A stretch of DNA of 64,000 nt from Rhizobacter terrae (GTDB lineage: Bacteria > Pseudomonadota > Gammaproteobacteria > Burkholderiales > Burkholderiaceae_C). Positions 37,783 through 52,655 of the stretch are shown piece after piece. The stretch covers positions 186,001-250,000 of the forward strand of contig NZ_QUSW01000001.1 in NCBI RefSeq assembly GCF_003852895.1. Reading direction: 5' to 3'. The notes below the pieces were generated by a model that was given only the letters and a program-made list of their open reading frames with translations, did not search any database and had not been told where the DNA came from. Numbering within the stretch: the stretch's first letter is position 1; every line of letters begins with the position of its first letter. A program made the position numbers and the translations under genes.

Positions 37783-37872
37783 GACAGCCTTTGTAATCGG
37801 ATGAAACCCGAAGATTTTATTGCAATGCAACAGCTTCGCTCGGCGGTGTTCGCAATTGACACCACGTCAGTC

Positions 37873-38649
37873 TCAGCTCAGCTCGTTCCGGTAGTGATGC
37901 GATGAAGTGTTGTACAGGCCGCGCCGCAGTTCGACGGGCTTGTCGTCATAGGTGAGTGACAGGCGCTCCACGCTGAGCAGCGGTGTGCCGGCTGCGAGCT
38001 GGAGGAGTTCGGCAGCGGCTTCGTCGGCCGCGACCGCACGGATCTTTTCTTCCGCACGGATCATGCGGATGCCCCATTCGGTTTCGAACAGGCGGTACAT
38101 CGGGCCGCGGTATTCGGTGAGCTTCTCGGCCGTGAGGCCCTTGAACATCTGGCCGGGCAGCCAGATGTCGTCCAGCACCACCGGTGATCCGCGGAACGAC
38201 AGCACGCGGCGGATCAGCACCACCGTGTCGCCGGATTTCAGGTTGAGCGACTTGGCCACGTCGGCCGGCGCGCGCATGCGCTTGCAGTCGATGAGGCGGC
38301 GCTGTGCACCGCCTTCTTCGCCGTCGTCGGGCGCCAGCCGAAGGAAGCGGTACTGCACGTGCTGTTCCGCATGCGTGGCCACGAACGTGCCCTTGCCTTG
38401 CCGGCGCACGAGCAGGTTCTCGGTGGACAGTTCGTCGATGGCCTTGCGCACCGTGCCCTGGCTGACCTTGAATCGCGAGGCGAGATCGATCTCGCTCGGA
38501 ATGGCCTCGCCGGGCTTCCATTCGCCGGCCTGCAGGCTGCGCACGATCAGCGTCTTGATCTGCTGGTACAGCGGGCTGAACGCGGGCGCGTCGAGCTCGG
38601 CCGCACGCGACGGCAAGCCGGAATTCGACGGTGGGACGGATGCAGCCAT
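37873..38649 (-). CDS. GntR-family (HutC subfamily) transcriptional regulator
   Basis: A 258-residue DNA-binding regulator. The winged helix-turn-helix at about 25-95 shows PLYQQIKTLIVRSL, AIPSEIDLASRFKVSQGTVR and RRQGKGTFVA. A UTRA ligand-binding domain follows (about 110-250), ending VERLSLTYDDKPVELRRGLY. I chose the ATG at 38649; longer forms have no homology. It lies just upstream of sdhC on the same strand and is divergent from mdh, with a perfect palindrome in between, so control of TCA genes and of itself by a small acid effector is likely, though the ligand is unknown. Confidence 0.9.
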   Translation of the reverse strand: MAASVPPSNSGLPSRAAELDAPAFSPLYQQIKTLIVRSLQAGEWKPGEAIPSEIDLASRFKVSQGTVRKAIDELSTENLLVRRQGKGTFVATHAEQHVQYRFLRLAPDDGEEGGAQRRLIDCKRMRAPADVAKSLNLKSGDTVVLIRRVLSFRGSPVVLDDIWLPGQMFKGLTAEKLTEYRGPMYRLFETEWGIRMIRAEEKIRAVAADEAAAELLQLAAGTPLLSVERLSLTYDDKPVELRRGLYNTSSHHYRNELS

Positions 38650-38699
38650 GCAGGGGATTGCAGCACACAAAGACCCTGCCATGGTATCAAAGTTGATTG

Positions 38700-38717
38700 A
38701 TGTCTTATGTAAGACAT
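38700..38717. promoter_or_regulatory. Probable GntR operator
   Basis: ATGTCTTA-TG-TAAGACAT: perfect 8-bp arms with a 2-base centre, located 50 bases upstream of the gntR start and just ahead of the putative mdh -35. The size and symmetry fit HutC-type GntR sites. Binding by the adjacent regulator is inferred. Confidence 0.65.
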
Positions 38718-38725
38718 AAGAGTCC

Positions 38726-38754
38726 TTGACCCGCCCCGGGTTGACCCTTAGACT
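38726..38754 (+). promoter_or_regulatory. Putative mdh promoter
   Basis: TTGACC (38726-38731), a 17-base spacer and TAGACT (38749-38754). The palindrome at 38700-38717 would lie just upstream of the -35, a position that suits activation of mdh or repression of the divergent gntR. Core elements are imperfect. Confidence 0.4.
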
Positions 38755-38868
38755 GCCGCCCAAACTCGCATCCGACTGGCCTACACTTCCGCTCTTGCGT
38801 CGTCCGGCCAAGACCGGCTCGCCCACAGGTTTTCTGTCCTACCCATCCCTCTCTCTCGGAGTGTTCCC

Positions 38869-39855
38869 ATGAGCAAGAAACCCGTTCGTGTCGCCGTCAC
38901 CGGCGCCGCCGGCCAGATCGGCTACGCCCTGCTGTTCCGCATCGCTTCCGGCGAAATGCTGGGCAAGGACCAACCGGTCATCCTGCAACTGCTGGAGATC
39001 CCCGACGAGAAGGCCCAGAAGGCGCTCAAGGGCGTGATGATGGAACTCGAAGACTGCGCCTTCCCGCTGCTGGCCGGCATGGAAGCCCACTCCGACCCGA
39101 TGACCGCCTTCAAGGACACCGACTACGCCCTGCTCGTGGGCGCCCGTCCGCGCGGCCCCGGCATGGAGCGCAAGGACCTGCTCTCCGCCAACGCACAGAT
39201 CTTCACGGCACAAGGCAAGGCGCTGAACGCCGTGGCCTCGCGCAACGTGAAGGTGCTGGTGGTCGGCAACCCCGCCAACACCAATGCCTACATCGCGATG
39301 AAGAGCGCACCGGACCTGCCGCGCAAGAACTTCACCGCCATGCTGCGCCTGGACCACAACCGCGCGCTGAGCCAGATCGCCGCCAAGACCGGCAAGCCGG
39401 TGTCGGCCATCGAGAAGCTCACCGTGTGGGGCAACCACTCGCCCACGATGTACGCCGACTACCGCTTCGCCACCATCGAAGGCAAGTCGGTGAAGGACGC
39501 CATCAACGACCAGGTGTGGAACAAGGACACGTTCCTGCCCACCGTGGGCAAGCGCGGCGCTGCCATCATCGAGGCTCGCGGCCTGTCGTCGGCCGCATCG
39601 GCTGCCAACGCCGCCATCGACCACATGCGCGACTGGGCCCTGGGCTCCAACGGCAAGTGGGTCACCATGGGCATCCCGTCGGACGGCTGGTACAACATTC
39701 CGAAGGACACGATGTTCGGCTTCCCGGTCACCACCGAGAACGGCGAGTACAAGGTCGTCGAAGGCCTGTCGATTGATGAGTTCAGCCAGGAGCGCATCAA
39801 CGTCACGCTGAAGGAACTGCAGGAAGAGCAAGAAGGCGTGAAGCACCTGCTGTGA
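38869..39855 (+). CDS. mdh: Malate dehydrogenase
   Basis: A 328-residue NAD enzyme of the LDH/MDH fold, interconverting malate and oxaloacetate. The NAD loop is [19 protein letters not shown], the substrate Arg mobile loop is [18 protein letters not shown], and the catalytic His is in [14 protein letters not shown]. It matches the group usual in Burkholderiales. It is divergent from gntR/sdh across 219 bases and followed by two hairpins. Confidence 0.97.
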   Translation: MSKKPVRVAVTGAAGQIGYALLFRIASGEMLGKDQPVILQLLEIPDEKAQKALKGVMMELEDCAFPLLAGMEAHSDPMTAFKDTDYALLVGARPRGPGMERKDLLSANAQIFTAQGKALNAVASRNVKVLVVGNPANTNAYIAMKSAPDLPRKNFTAMLRLDHNRALSQIAAKTGKPVSAIEKLTVWGNHSPTMYADYRFATIEGKSVKDAINDQVWNKDTFLPTVGKRGAAIIEARGLSSAASAANAAIDHMRDWALGSNGKWVTMGIPSDGWYNIPKDTMFGFPVTTENGEYKVVEGLSIDEFSQERINVTLKELQEEQEGVKHLL

Positions 39856-39860
39856 TGGCA

Positions 39861-39927
39861 TGACGGGCATTGACCCGTCATCGCCACCCGAGCGAAAAGC
39901 CGGCCCACAATGTGCGCCGGCTTTTTT
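39861..39927 (+). terminator. Tandem hairpins after mdh, second a rho-independent terminator
   Basis: The first hairpin is TGACGGG-CATTGA-CCCGTCA (39861-39880). The second is AAAAGCCGGC / GCCGGCTTTT (39895-39904, 39916-39925) with an 11-base loop and a T6 run to 39927. The second ends only 20 bases before the start codon of the next gene on the same strand. Confidence 0.8.
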
Positions 39928-39947
39928 CATCTTCAGGACCCATCACC

Positions 39948-40943
39948 ATGCCGTCCCCCAAGATTCATCCGCGCCAAGCCCTGTTCGATTCCGACGAAGT
40001 GGCGCCGCTGCTGCCCGTGTGCGACCACTACGCCGGCGTGGAGGTGCGCATGCGCAAGAGCCTCGCGCTGCAGGCCGAGAAGGGCCCGGTGTTCGACGTG
40101 ACGCTGGATTGCGAGGACGGCGCGCCCATCGGCGGCGAGGTGGAGCATGCGCATTTGGTGGCCGAACTCGCCATGTCGGACGCGAACAGGTTCGGCCGCG
40201 TCGGCGCGCGCGTGCATCCGGTGGACCACCCCGCCTTCGAGCGCGAACTCGACACGCTCATCGGCCGCGCCGGCTCGCGGCTGGCCTACCTGATGGTGCC
40301 CAAGCCGCGCCACTTCGCCGACGTGAAGCGCGCCTGCGACGAGATCGACCACTTCGTGCGCGTGCATCCCGGCGCCCGGCATCTGCCGATCCATTTCCTC
40401 ATCGAGACGCACGGCGCCTTGCGTGACGTGGACTCGATCGCAGCGCACCCCCGCGTGGAGTCGCTGTCGTTCGGCCTGATGGACTTCGTGTCCGCCCACC
40501 GCGGCGCCATCCCCTCGCAGGGCATGAGTGCGAAGGGACAGTTCACCCATCCGCTGGTACTGCGCGCCAAGCTCGAAATTGCCGCAGCCTGCCACGCACA
40601 CCGCAAGACGCCATCGCACTGCGTGGTCACCGAATTCAGCGACCAGCGCGCCATCCAGGAAGCCGCCACCAAGGCGTCTAGCGAGCTGGGCTACACACGC
40701 ATGTGGAGCATCCATCCGAACCAGATCGAGCCCATCGTCGATGCCTTCGCGCCAACGGCCGCCGAGGTGGACCTGGCGATGGAGATCATCACCCAGGCCC
40801 AGGCGGCGGACTGGGCGCCCATCCGCCACCGCGACACGCTGCACGACCGCGCGAGCTTCCGCTACTTCTGGCATGTGCTCGAACGCGCGCAGCGCACCGG
40901 CCAGGCGCTGCCCGCCTCTGTGCGAGAAGCGTTCTTCGAGTGA
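39948..40943 (+). CDS. HpcH/HpaI aldolase / citrate lyase beta-like protein
   Basis: A 331-residue TIM-barrel protein of the CitE-like family. It shows FDVTLDCEDGAP (metal-binding acidic stretch), LMVPKPRHFADVKRACDEID, IHFLIETHGALRDVDSIA (conserved Glu) and SFGLMDFVSAHRG, with RMWSIHPNQIEPIVDAF near the end. Relatives cleave or form malyl-CoA, citramalyl-CoA or similar CoA thioesters. Position beside mdh suggests C4/C5-acid metabolism; the exact substrate is open. The ATG at 39948 gives the conserved N-terminus. A strong-looking terminator stands directly ahead of it, so it may have its own promoter within that stretch or depend on read-through. Confidence 0.85.
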   Translation: MPSPKIHPRQALFDSDEVAPLLPVCDHYAGVEVRMRKSLALQAEKGPVFDVTLDCEDGAPIGGEVEHAHLVAELAMSDANRFGRVGARVHPVDHPAFERELDTLIGRAGSRLAYLMVPKPRHFADVKRACDEIDHFVRVHPGARHLPIHFLIETHGALRDVDSIAAHPRVESLSFGLMDFVSAHRGAIPSQGMSAKGQFTHPLVLRAKLEIAAACHAHRKTPSHCVVTEFSDQRAIQEAATKASSELGYTRMWSIHPNQIEPIVDAFAPTAAEVDLAMEIITQAQAADWAPIRHRDTLHDRASFRYFWHVLERAQRTGQALPASVREAFFE

Positions 40944-41237
40944 CAGATGTCGCGGCCGGCCCACGAACGGGCCGCGAAAGTGTTTCGAGACTTTGTCGGG
41001 ACGGCGTTGCAGTCTTTGTCGTTCCTCGTGACAAACCAAGGGTTCCCCCGAATCCGCGATGGAAGCCGGCGTGACTTCGTTCACGCGCCGCGGACCACCA
41101 CCGAGGCCTGCCTCCTCATTCGACCAGTGCAAGCCCTACGCAACCTGTTTCAAGCGCCAGGCCCCGACGCGAAACACTCGCGGGCACGGTCCTCCTGAAG
41201 AGGAGACCTGTTGCCACACCATCGAGGAGCCACTCCC
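40944..41237. other. Intergenic stretch without a recognised gene
   Basis: 294 bases. A 6-bp hairpin CGGCCC-ACGAAC-GGGCCG (40957-40974) lies shortly after the aldolase stop but lacks a T-run, so it is at best a weak terminator. A second small hairpin GCGTGA/TCACGC lies at 41069-41086. Reading frames here are short and lack ribosome-binding sites or homology that I recognise. Confidence 0.5.
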
Positions 41238-41675
41238 ATGAATCGTCAAGTCGTCGGGACCGCCATCGCGGCGGTTGTTCTGTCCCTGTGCGCGTCCGCA
41301 TCGTTCGCCGCCACCAAGGCCAAGCAAGCCCCCAAGGCCCAGCCGGCCGCCACCGAAGCCGCTGACACCAACACGCCCGTCAGCCAGACCCAGCTGGACA
41401 TCGCCCAGCGCGTGCACACCGGCGACGTGCAGTGCGAGATGAACCAGCACGTCAACCTGCAACCCATCGACGGCAAGCCCGGTTACTTCAAGCTCGGCTT
41501 CAAGAACGTCAACTACATCATGACGCCGGAGGAAACCACCACCGGCGCCGTCCGCCTGGAAGACAAGAAGGCGGGCGTGGTGTGGGTGCAGATCCCATCC
41601 AAGTCCATGCTGCTCAACAGCAAGATCGGCCAGCGCATGGTCGATTCCTGCCAGGCTGCCGCACAGCGCACCTGA
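41238..41675 (+). CDS. Periplasmic protein of unknown function
   Basis: A 145-residue exported protein. The signal peptide GTAIAAVVLSLCASASFAA is cleaved before a Lys/Ala-rich spacer. The folded part (about 55-140) has two cysteines in positions suited to a disulfide (GDVQCEMNQHVNLQP and VDSCQAAA) and a beta-rich stretch GYFKLGFKNVNYIMTPEE. It resembles conserved hypothetical proteins of Comamonadaceae but no function is known to me. GAGGAG lies 10 bases before the ATG. It ends in a strong hairpin and stands alone between the aldolase and vapBC. Confidence 0.75.
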   Translation: MNRQVVGTAIAAVVLSLCASASFAATKAKQAPKAQPAATEAADTNTPVSQTQLDIAQRVHTGDVQCEMNQHVNLQPIDGKPGYFKLGFKNVNYIMTPEETTTGAVRLEDKKAGVVWVQIPSKSMLLNSKIGQRMVDSCQAAAQRT

Positions 41676-41718
41676 TCCCGGCGTCAAGGCACGCCGACAG
41701 GCGTGCAGTCCTTCCTGA

Positions 41719-41752
41719 AAAGGGGTGACGAACGAAAGTTCGTCACCCCTTT
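41719..41752 (+). terminator. Strong hairpin terminator
   Basis: A perfect 15-bp stem, positions 41719-41733 pairing with 41738-41752, with a GAAA loop and a short pyrimidine-rich tail. It ends the periplasmic protein gene and insulates the vapBC promoter five bases further on. Confidence 0.8.
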
Positions 41753-41756
41753 CTCC

Positions 41757-41796
41757 TTGAGTATGACGAGTTCGGTATGTATACTTCATGCATACC
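41757..41796 (+). promoter_or_regulatory. vapBC promoter with overlapping operator
   Basis: TTGAGT (41757-41762), a 17-base spacer and TATACT (41780-41785) make a good sigma-70 promoter. GGTATG (41774-41779) and CATACC (41791-41796) form an inverted repeat around the -10, the arrangement expected for autorepression by the antitoxin. The start codon follows 19 bases later. Confidence 0.7.
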
Positions 41797-41814
41797 TGAA
41801 CGGAGTCACGCACC

Positions 41815-42048
41815 ATGGAAGCCACCGTCGCCGAGCGCGGCCAGATCACCCTTCCCAAGGCGGTGCGTGATGCCCTCGGATTGACCAAGGGCACGCTCTT
41901 GAAAGTCGAGCTCGACGGCAGCCGCATCATCCTGCGCAAGAACGTCGACGACGCCATCTCCCGCGCCCGCGGCAAGTTCAAGCTCGACGGCTTCGACAAT
42001 GCCGACGACGCCGTGCGCGTCGCCCGCGGCCGCACGGAGACGAAGTGA
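41815..42048 (+). CDS. vapB: AbrB/MazE-type antitoxin (VapB-like)
   Basis: A 77-residue protein. The N-terminal SpoVT-AbrB swapped-hairpin DNA-binding domain reads MEATVAERGQITLPKAVRDA, then LGLTKGTLLKVELDGSRIIL. The C-terminal part (ARGKFKLDGFDNADDAVRV) is the likely toxin-binding tail. The stop overlaps the toxin start in GTGA. With the toxin it should bind the inverted repeat at 41774-41796 and repress its own promoter, as known for VapBC modules; binding here is inferred. Confidence 0.88.
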   Translation: MEATVAERGQITLPKAVRDALGLTKGTLLKVELDGSRIILRKNVDDAISRARGKFKLDGFDNADDAVRVARGRTETK

Positions 42049-42449
42049 TCGCAGTCGACTCCTCCGTCATCGTCGAGCTGCTGGCCGATACCGAGCATGC
42101 CGACGCGAGCGAAGCCGCGCTGCGCGATGCATTGGCACAGGGCCCTGTCGTCGTGTGCGACGTGGTCGTCTCCGAGATCTGCAGTGTGCTGCGCGACGGC
42201 GACCAGGCCATGCAGGCGCTGGAAGACATGGGCATCAGCTACAGCCCCGTCGAGCAGAAGTCGGCCCTGCGCGCCGGCGAGATGCAGCGGCGCTTTCGCA
42301 CCAAGACGGGCGAGCGCTCGCGCTCTGCACAGGACTTCATCGTCGGGGCCCACGCCTTGCTTCAGTGCAACGCGCTGATCACCCACGACGCCGGCTTCTT
42401 CCGCGACTACTTCAAAGGTCTCAAGGTCATCGTCCCCTCGGCGGCCTGA
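42045..42449 (+). CDS. vapC: PIN-domain toxin (VapC-like ribonuclease)
   Basis: A 134-residue PIN-domain protein. Acidic metal-binding residues are at [10 protein letters not shown] (Asp5), in [10 protein letters not shown] (Glu), in [12 protein letters not shown] (Asp) and in [12 protein letters not shown] (Asp), the four positions of the PIN active site. VapC enzymes cleave tRNA or rRNA and arrest growth; the target here cannot be predicted. The start is GTG at 42045 inside the antitoxin stop. The module sits as an insert between a periplasmic protein and acnB, 40 bases before acnB. Confidence 0.9.
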   Translation: MIAVDSSVIVELLADTEHADASEAALRDALAQGPVVVCDVVVSEICSVLRDGDQAMQALEDMGISYSPVEQKSALRAGEMQRRFRTKTGERSRSAQDFIVGAHALLQCNALITHDAGFFRDYFKGLKVIVPSAA

Positions 42450-42489
42450 ACTGTTCACCAACCCACCCGCGTTTCACAGAAAGCTCACC

Positions 42490-45075
42490 ATGCTCAACGC
42501 CTACCGCCAACATGTCGCCGAACGCGCCGCGCTCGGCATCCCGCCGCTGCCCTTGTCTGCCCAGCAAACCGGTGAGCTGATCGAGCTGCTGAAGAACCCG
42601 CCGGCCGGTGAAGAAGCCGTGCTCGTCGACCTCATCACCAACCGCGTGCCCGCCGGCGTGGACGATGCCGCCAAGGTCAAGGCGAGCTACCTCGCCGCTG
42701 TGGCGCACGGCACCGAGTCCTCGCCGCTGATCAGCCGCACCAAGGCCACGGAACTGCTCGGTACCATGCTGGGCGGCTACAACATCAGCCCGCTGATCGA
42801 GCTGCTGGCCGACGCCTCCGTGGGTGCTGTGGCCGCCGAAGGCCTGAAGAAGACGCTGCTGATGTTCGACCAGTTCCACGACGTGAAGGAACTCGCCGAC
42901 AAGGGCAACGCGAATGCCAAGGCCGTGATCCAGAGCTGGGCCGATGCCGAGTGGTTCACCACCCGCCCCGAAGTGCCGCAAAGCCTCACCGTCACCATCC
43001 TCAAGGTGACCGGCGAGACCAACACCGACGACCTGTCGCCCGCACCGGACGCCTGGAGCCGCCCCGACATCCCGCTGCATGCGCTGGCCATGCTCAAGAA
43101 CACCCGCCCCGGCATCACGCCCGAGGAAGACGGCAAGCGCGGCCCGGTGAAGTTCATCGAATCGCTGCGCGCCAAGGGCAACCTCGTGGCCTACGTGGGC
43201 GACGTGGTGGGCACGGGCTCGAGCCGCAAGTCGGCCACCAACTCGGTGCTGTGGTTCACGGGCGAAGACATTCCCTTCATCCCGAACAAGCGCTTCGGCG
43301 GCGTGTGCCTGGGCGCCAAGATCGCCCCGATCTTCTACAACACCATGGAAGACGCCGGCGCCCTGCCCATCGAGCTGGACGTGAGCAAGATGGACATGGG
43401 CGACGTGGTCGAGCTGCGCCCCTATGAAGGCAAGGCGCTGAAGAACGGCGAGGTCATCGCCGAGTTCAAGGTCAAGAGCGACGTGCTGTTCGACGAAGTG
43501 CGCGCCGGCGGCCGCATTCCGCTGATCATCGGCCGCGGCCTCACCGCCAAGGCGCGCGAAGCGCTGGGCCTGCCGCCCTCCACCCTCTTTCGCCTGCCGC
43601 AGAACCCGGCCGACACCAAGAAGGGCTTCAGCCTCGCGCAGAAGATGGTCGGCCGCGCCTGCGGCCTGCCCGCCGGCCAGGGCGTTCGCCCCGGCACGTA
43701 CTGCGAGCCGCGCATGACCTCGGTGGGTTCGCAAGACACCACCGGCCCGATGACGCGCGACGAGCTGAAGGACCTGGCCTGCCTGGGCTTCTCGGCCGAC
43801 CTCGTGATGCAGTCCTTCTGCCACACCGCCGCCTACCCGAAGCCCGTGGACGTGAAGATGCACCACGAGCTGCCCGAGTTCATCAGCACCCGCGGCGGCA
43901 TCGCACTGCGCCCGGGCGACGGCGTGATCCACAGCTGGCTCAACCGCTTCCTGCTGCCCGACACCGTGGGCACGGGTGGCGACAGCCACACCCGCTTCCC
44001 GATCGGCATCAGCTTCCCGGCAGGCTCGGGCCTGGTGGCCTTCGCCGCGGCGACCGGCGTGATGCCGCTGGACATGCCCGAGAGCGTGCTGGTGCGCTTC
44101 AAGGGCAAGATGCAGCCCGGCGTCACGCTGCGTGATCTGGTGAACGCGATTCCGCTGTACGCGATCAAGTCGGGCCTGCTGACGGTCGAGAAGAAGGGCA
44201 AGAAGAACATCTTCTCCGGCCGCATCCTCGAGATCGAAGGCCTGCCCGAGCTGAAGGTGGAGCAGGCCTTCGAGCTGAGCGACGCTTCGGCCGAGCGCTC
44301 GGCTGCCGGCTGCACGGTGCACCTGAACAAGGAACCGATCATCGAGTACATCAACAGCAACATCACGCTGATGAAGTGGATGATCGCCAACGGCTACTCG
44401 GATGCCCGCACGCTGCAACGCCGCATCGCCGCGCAGGAAGCCTGGCTGAAGGATCCGCAGCTGCTCAAGGGTGATGCCGACGCGGAGTACGCCGCGGTCA
44501 TCGACATCGACCTGGCCGAGATCACCGAGCCCATCGTGGCCTGCCCGAACGACCCCGACGACGTGAAGACGCTGTCGGACGTGGCCGGCGCCAAGATCGA
44601 CGAGGTGTTCATCGGTTCGTGCATGACCAACATCGGCCACTTCCGCGCAGCGTCCAAGCTGCTCGAAGGCAAGCGCGACATCCCGGTGAAGCTGTGGGTG
44701 GCACCGCCCACCAAGATGGACCAGAAGCAGCTGACCGAAGAAGGCCACTACGGCGTGCTGGGCACGGCCGGCGCCCGCATGGAAATGCCGGGCTGCTCGC
44801 TGTGCATGGGCAACCAGGCGCAGGTGAAGGAAGGCGCGACGGTGTTCTCCACCTCGACCCGCAACTTCCCGAACCGCCTGGGCAAGAACAGCAACGTCTA
44901 CCTCGGCTCCGCCGAACTGGCCGCGATCTGCTCGCGCCTGGGCCGCATCCCGACGAAGGATGAGTACCTGGCGGACATCGGCGTCATCAACAAGGATGGC
45001 GACAAGATCTACAAGTACATGAACTTCGACCAGATCAAGGACTTCGCCAGCGTGGCGGCGACCGTGACGGCTTGA
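42490..45075 (+). CDS. acnB: Aconitate hydratase B / 2-methylisocitrate dehydratase
   Basis: An 861-residue 4Fe-4S enzyme interconverting citrate and isocitrate. It has the AcnB order: N-terminal HEAT-like domain ([20 protein letters not shown]), swivel domain (about 160-390, [19 protein letters not shown]), then the three catalytic domains. Cluster cysteines are Cys711 ([11 protein letters not shown]), Cys769 and Cys772 (GCSLCMGNQ), matching Escherichia coli AcnB spacing. It follows vapC by 40 bases and ends in a terminator. AcnB is the main TCA aconitase in relatives and can bind RNA when the cluster is lost. Confidence 0.97.
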   Translation: MLNAYRQHVAERAALGIPPLPLSAQQTGELIELLKNPPAGEEAVLVDLITNRVPAGVDDAAKVKASYLAAVAHGTESSPLISRTKATELLGTMLGGYNISPLIELLADASVGAVAAEGLKKTLLMFDQFHDVKELADKGNANAKAVIQSWADAEWFTTRPEVPQSLTVTILKVTGETNTDDLSPAPDAWSRPDIPLHALAMLKNTRPGITPEEDGKRGPVKFIESLRAKGNLVAYVGDVVGTGSSRKSATNSVLWFTGEDIPFIPNKRFGGVCLGAKIAPIFYNTMEDAGALPIELDVSKMDMGDVVELRPYEGKALKNGEVIAEFKVKSDVLFDEVRAGGRIPLIIGRGLTAKAREALGLPPSTLFRLPQNPADTKKGFSLAQKMVGRACGLPAGQGVRPGTYCEPRMTSVGSQDTTGPMTRDELKDLACLGFSADLVMQSFCHTAAYPKPVDVKMHHELPEFISTRGGIALRPGDGVIHSWLNRFLLPDTVGTGGDSHTRFPIGISFPAGSGLVAFAAATGVMPLDMPESVLVRFKGKMQPGVTLRDLVNAIPLYAIKSGLLTVEKKGKKNIFSGRILEIEGLPELKVEQAFELSDASAERSAAGCTVHLNKEPIIEYINSNITLMKWMIANGYSDARTLQRRIAAQEAWLKDPQLLKGDADAEYAAVIDIDLAEITEPIVACPNDPDDVKTLSDVAGAKIDEVFIGSCMTNIGHFRAASKLLEGKRDIPVKLWVAPPTKMDQKQLTEEGHYGVLGTAGARMEMPGCSLCMGNQAQVKEGATVFSTSTRNFPNRLGKNSNVYLGSAELAAICSRLGRIPTKDEYLADIGVINKDGDKIYKYMNFDQIKDFASVAATVTA

Positions 45076-45097
45076 TGGCTGTTGCGTGATCTGATGG

Positions 45098-45122
45098 GGG
45101 GCGCCGGGATGGCGCCCCTTTT
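45098..45122 (+). terminator. Rho-independent terminator of acnB
   Basis: GGGGCGCC (45098-45105), a 5-base loop, GGCGCCCC (45111-45118), then T4. It lies 22 bases after the acnB stop. Confidence 0.85.
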
Positions 45123-45153
45123 GCTTTGTGCTTGTGCCTCAGTCGGGTTGTGG

Positions 45154-45267
45154 CAAAGGCGCGGGTGGGTGGGGCGTGCTGCTCCGTTCATGTCCCCCGG
45201 ACCGGGCTTCGCCCGGCCCTCCTCCTTTACTTCACTACGCAGCACGCCCCACCCACCCGCACCTTTG
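45154..45267. repeat. Long inverted-repeat element, MITE- or REP-like
   Basis: Two 28-base arms, 45154-45181 and 45240-45267, are reverse complements with a single mismatch. The 58-base core contains a further CCGGGC-TTC-GCCCGG hairpin (45202-45216). The arms are very G/C-biased (GGGTGGGTGGGG). All frames across it lack homology, so the many short reading frames here are not genes. The rest of the acnB-kinase gap (45123-45459) shows no other gene. Confidence 0.7.
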
Positions 45268-45459
45268 CAAAGTGGCATCGGGCCGTTTCGTCGAGCAAAC
45301 CCCACGCCACTTGAGCGGGAGGCGGCATGGGCCAGAACGATGCGATAGCACCCCCACCACCCTGAATCCCCGAAGCCCTGCCCCAGGGGCTTTCTGGTAC
45401 AACGTTCTGGCACAAACACGCCGCACGACAGCGGCGGGTCGATGCAGGGGGCCTTCAAG

Positions 45460-48906
<3,447 letters not shown>

Positions 48907-48989
48907 ACCTGTCGTTGCACTGGCACATTCGCTTCACACAATAATCATCCCGCTGTCATCGACCACCCCATTTCAAAAGGTCCGCGCCC

Positions 48990-51710
<2,721 letters not shown>

Positions 51711-51714
51711 TCGA

Positions 51715-52077
51715 TCAGTCCACCGGATGGGCCTTGAAGGTGTCGGCAGTGAAGCCCACCGTCACCGTCCCGTCCGGCCACTCCACCACCGGCCGCTTGA
51801 TGAGGCTGGAGTGCGCCAGCATCGCCTCGCGCGCCGAGGCGGAGTCGGTCACCTTGGACTTCTCGGCGTCGTCGAGCTTGCGCCAGGTGGTGCCCTGGCG
51901 GTTGAGCAAGGTCTCCCAGCTCACCTTCTTGAGCCATTGGTCCATGTGGTCCGCCGGCACACCATGCTTCTTGAAGTCGTGGAAACGGTGCTCGATGCCC
52001 CGGTCTTCCAGCCAGGCGCGGGCGCGCTTGACGCTGTCGCAGTTGGGGATGCCGTAGAGGGTGGGAGGGCTGCTCAT
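51715..52077 (-). CDS. ArsC/Spx-family reductase (YffB-like)
   Basis: A 120-residue thioredoxin-fold protein. The N-terminus TLYGIPNCDSVKRARAWLED holds the single redox Cys13; the conserved block FHDFKKHGVP follows, and IKRPVVEWPDGTVTVGF is the family's second motif with Arg and Pro. YffB/ArsC-like proteins are glutathione- or thioredoxin-linked reductases of unclear substrate; true arsenate reductase activity is not implied. It overlaps the lipoprotein gene by 4 bases and converges on acnA with a 4-base gap. Confidence 0.88.
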   Translation of the reverse strand: MSSPPTLYGIPNCDSVKRARAWLEDRGIEHRFHDFKKHGVPADHMDQWLKKVSWETLLNRQGTTWRKLDDAEKSKVTDSASAREAMLAHSSLIKRPVVEWPDGTVTVGFTADTFKAHPVD

Positions 52078-52601
52078 TTCGCGCTGATGCTGGTCTGGTA
52101 GTCGTCACACAAGGGGTCCGGGCCGTAGCCGGTGTCGACCACCTGGCCCGTACCGTCCAGCCCGACCTGGAACCACTTGCAGAATGGCCCTTCGTACCGG
52201 TAGGACCACAGGATTCTGCTCTGGTGTGGAAGCGGTTTCGCTTCGGATGGGTGACCGAGTGTGAACAGCAGGTCTTCGCGCGAGGTGCCCAGGCGCAGGG
52301 CATCGAAGCGGGGTTCGGTCAGCACCTGCTCCCATTTCAGCAGCCGGCCCTGGGTGTCGAAGTCGAGCATGTAGGTGTGCTTGCCGTAGGGGCCGCGGGC
52401 GTATTCGACCCGCTCGCCGCCGCCGCGCGGATAGCGCGCAGTCGGTTTGCCGAGGGAGGCGGTCACCTCGTCGATCGACGCGCCGCTGCGCAGGCCCTGC
52501 GGGCCATAGGCGGTGGTGCAGGCCGCGAGCGACACGGTGGCCATTGCGGCCATTGCGATCAGCAGGGTGGACACGCTTCGGGGGTTTGCGCGAGGTGTCA
52601 T
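52074..52601 (-). CDS. Lipoprotein with two SmpA/BamE-like repeats
   Basis: A 175-residue lipoprotein: signal LLIAMAAMATVSLAAC, lipid on Cys28. The mature part repeats a pattern twice, LRSGASIDEVTASLGKPTARY and later LRLGTSREDLLFTLGHPSEAKP (over positions given by residues 37-58 and 106-127), resembling the small BamE/OmlA fold motif GxxxxxVxxxLGxP. It probably sits in the outer membrane. The ATG at 52601 is the only good start. The stop overlaps the ArsC-like gene, so they are co-translated. Function unknown. Confidence 0.75.
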   Translation of the reverse strand: MTPRANPRSVSTLLIAMAAMATVSLAACTTAYGPQGLRSGASIDEVTASLGKPTARYPRGGGERVEYARGPYGKHTYMLDFDTQGRLLKWEQVLTEPRFDALRLGTSREDLLFTLGHPSEAKPLPHQSRILWSYRYEGPFCKWFQVGLDGTGQVVDTGYGPDPLCDDYQTSISAK

Positions 52602-52655
52602 GGGGACCGCCTTTCCTAGAATGCCCAACGCCTTTGGCCACAGCCGCCTCGAATC

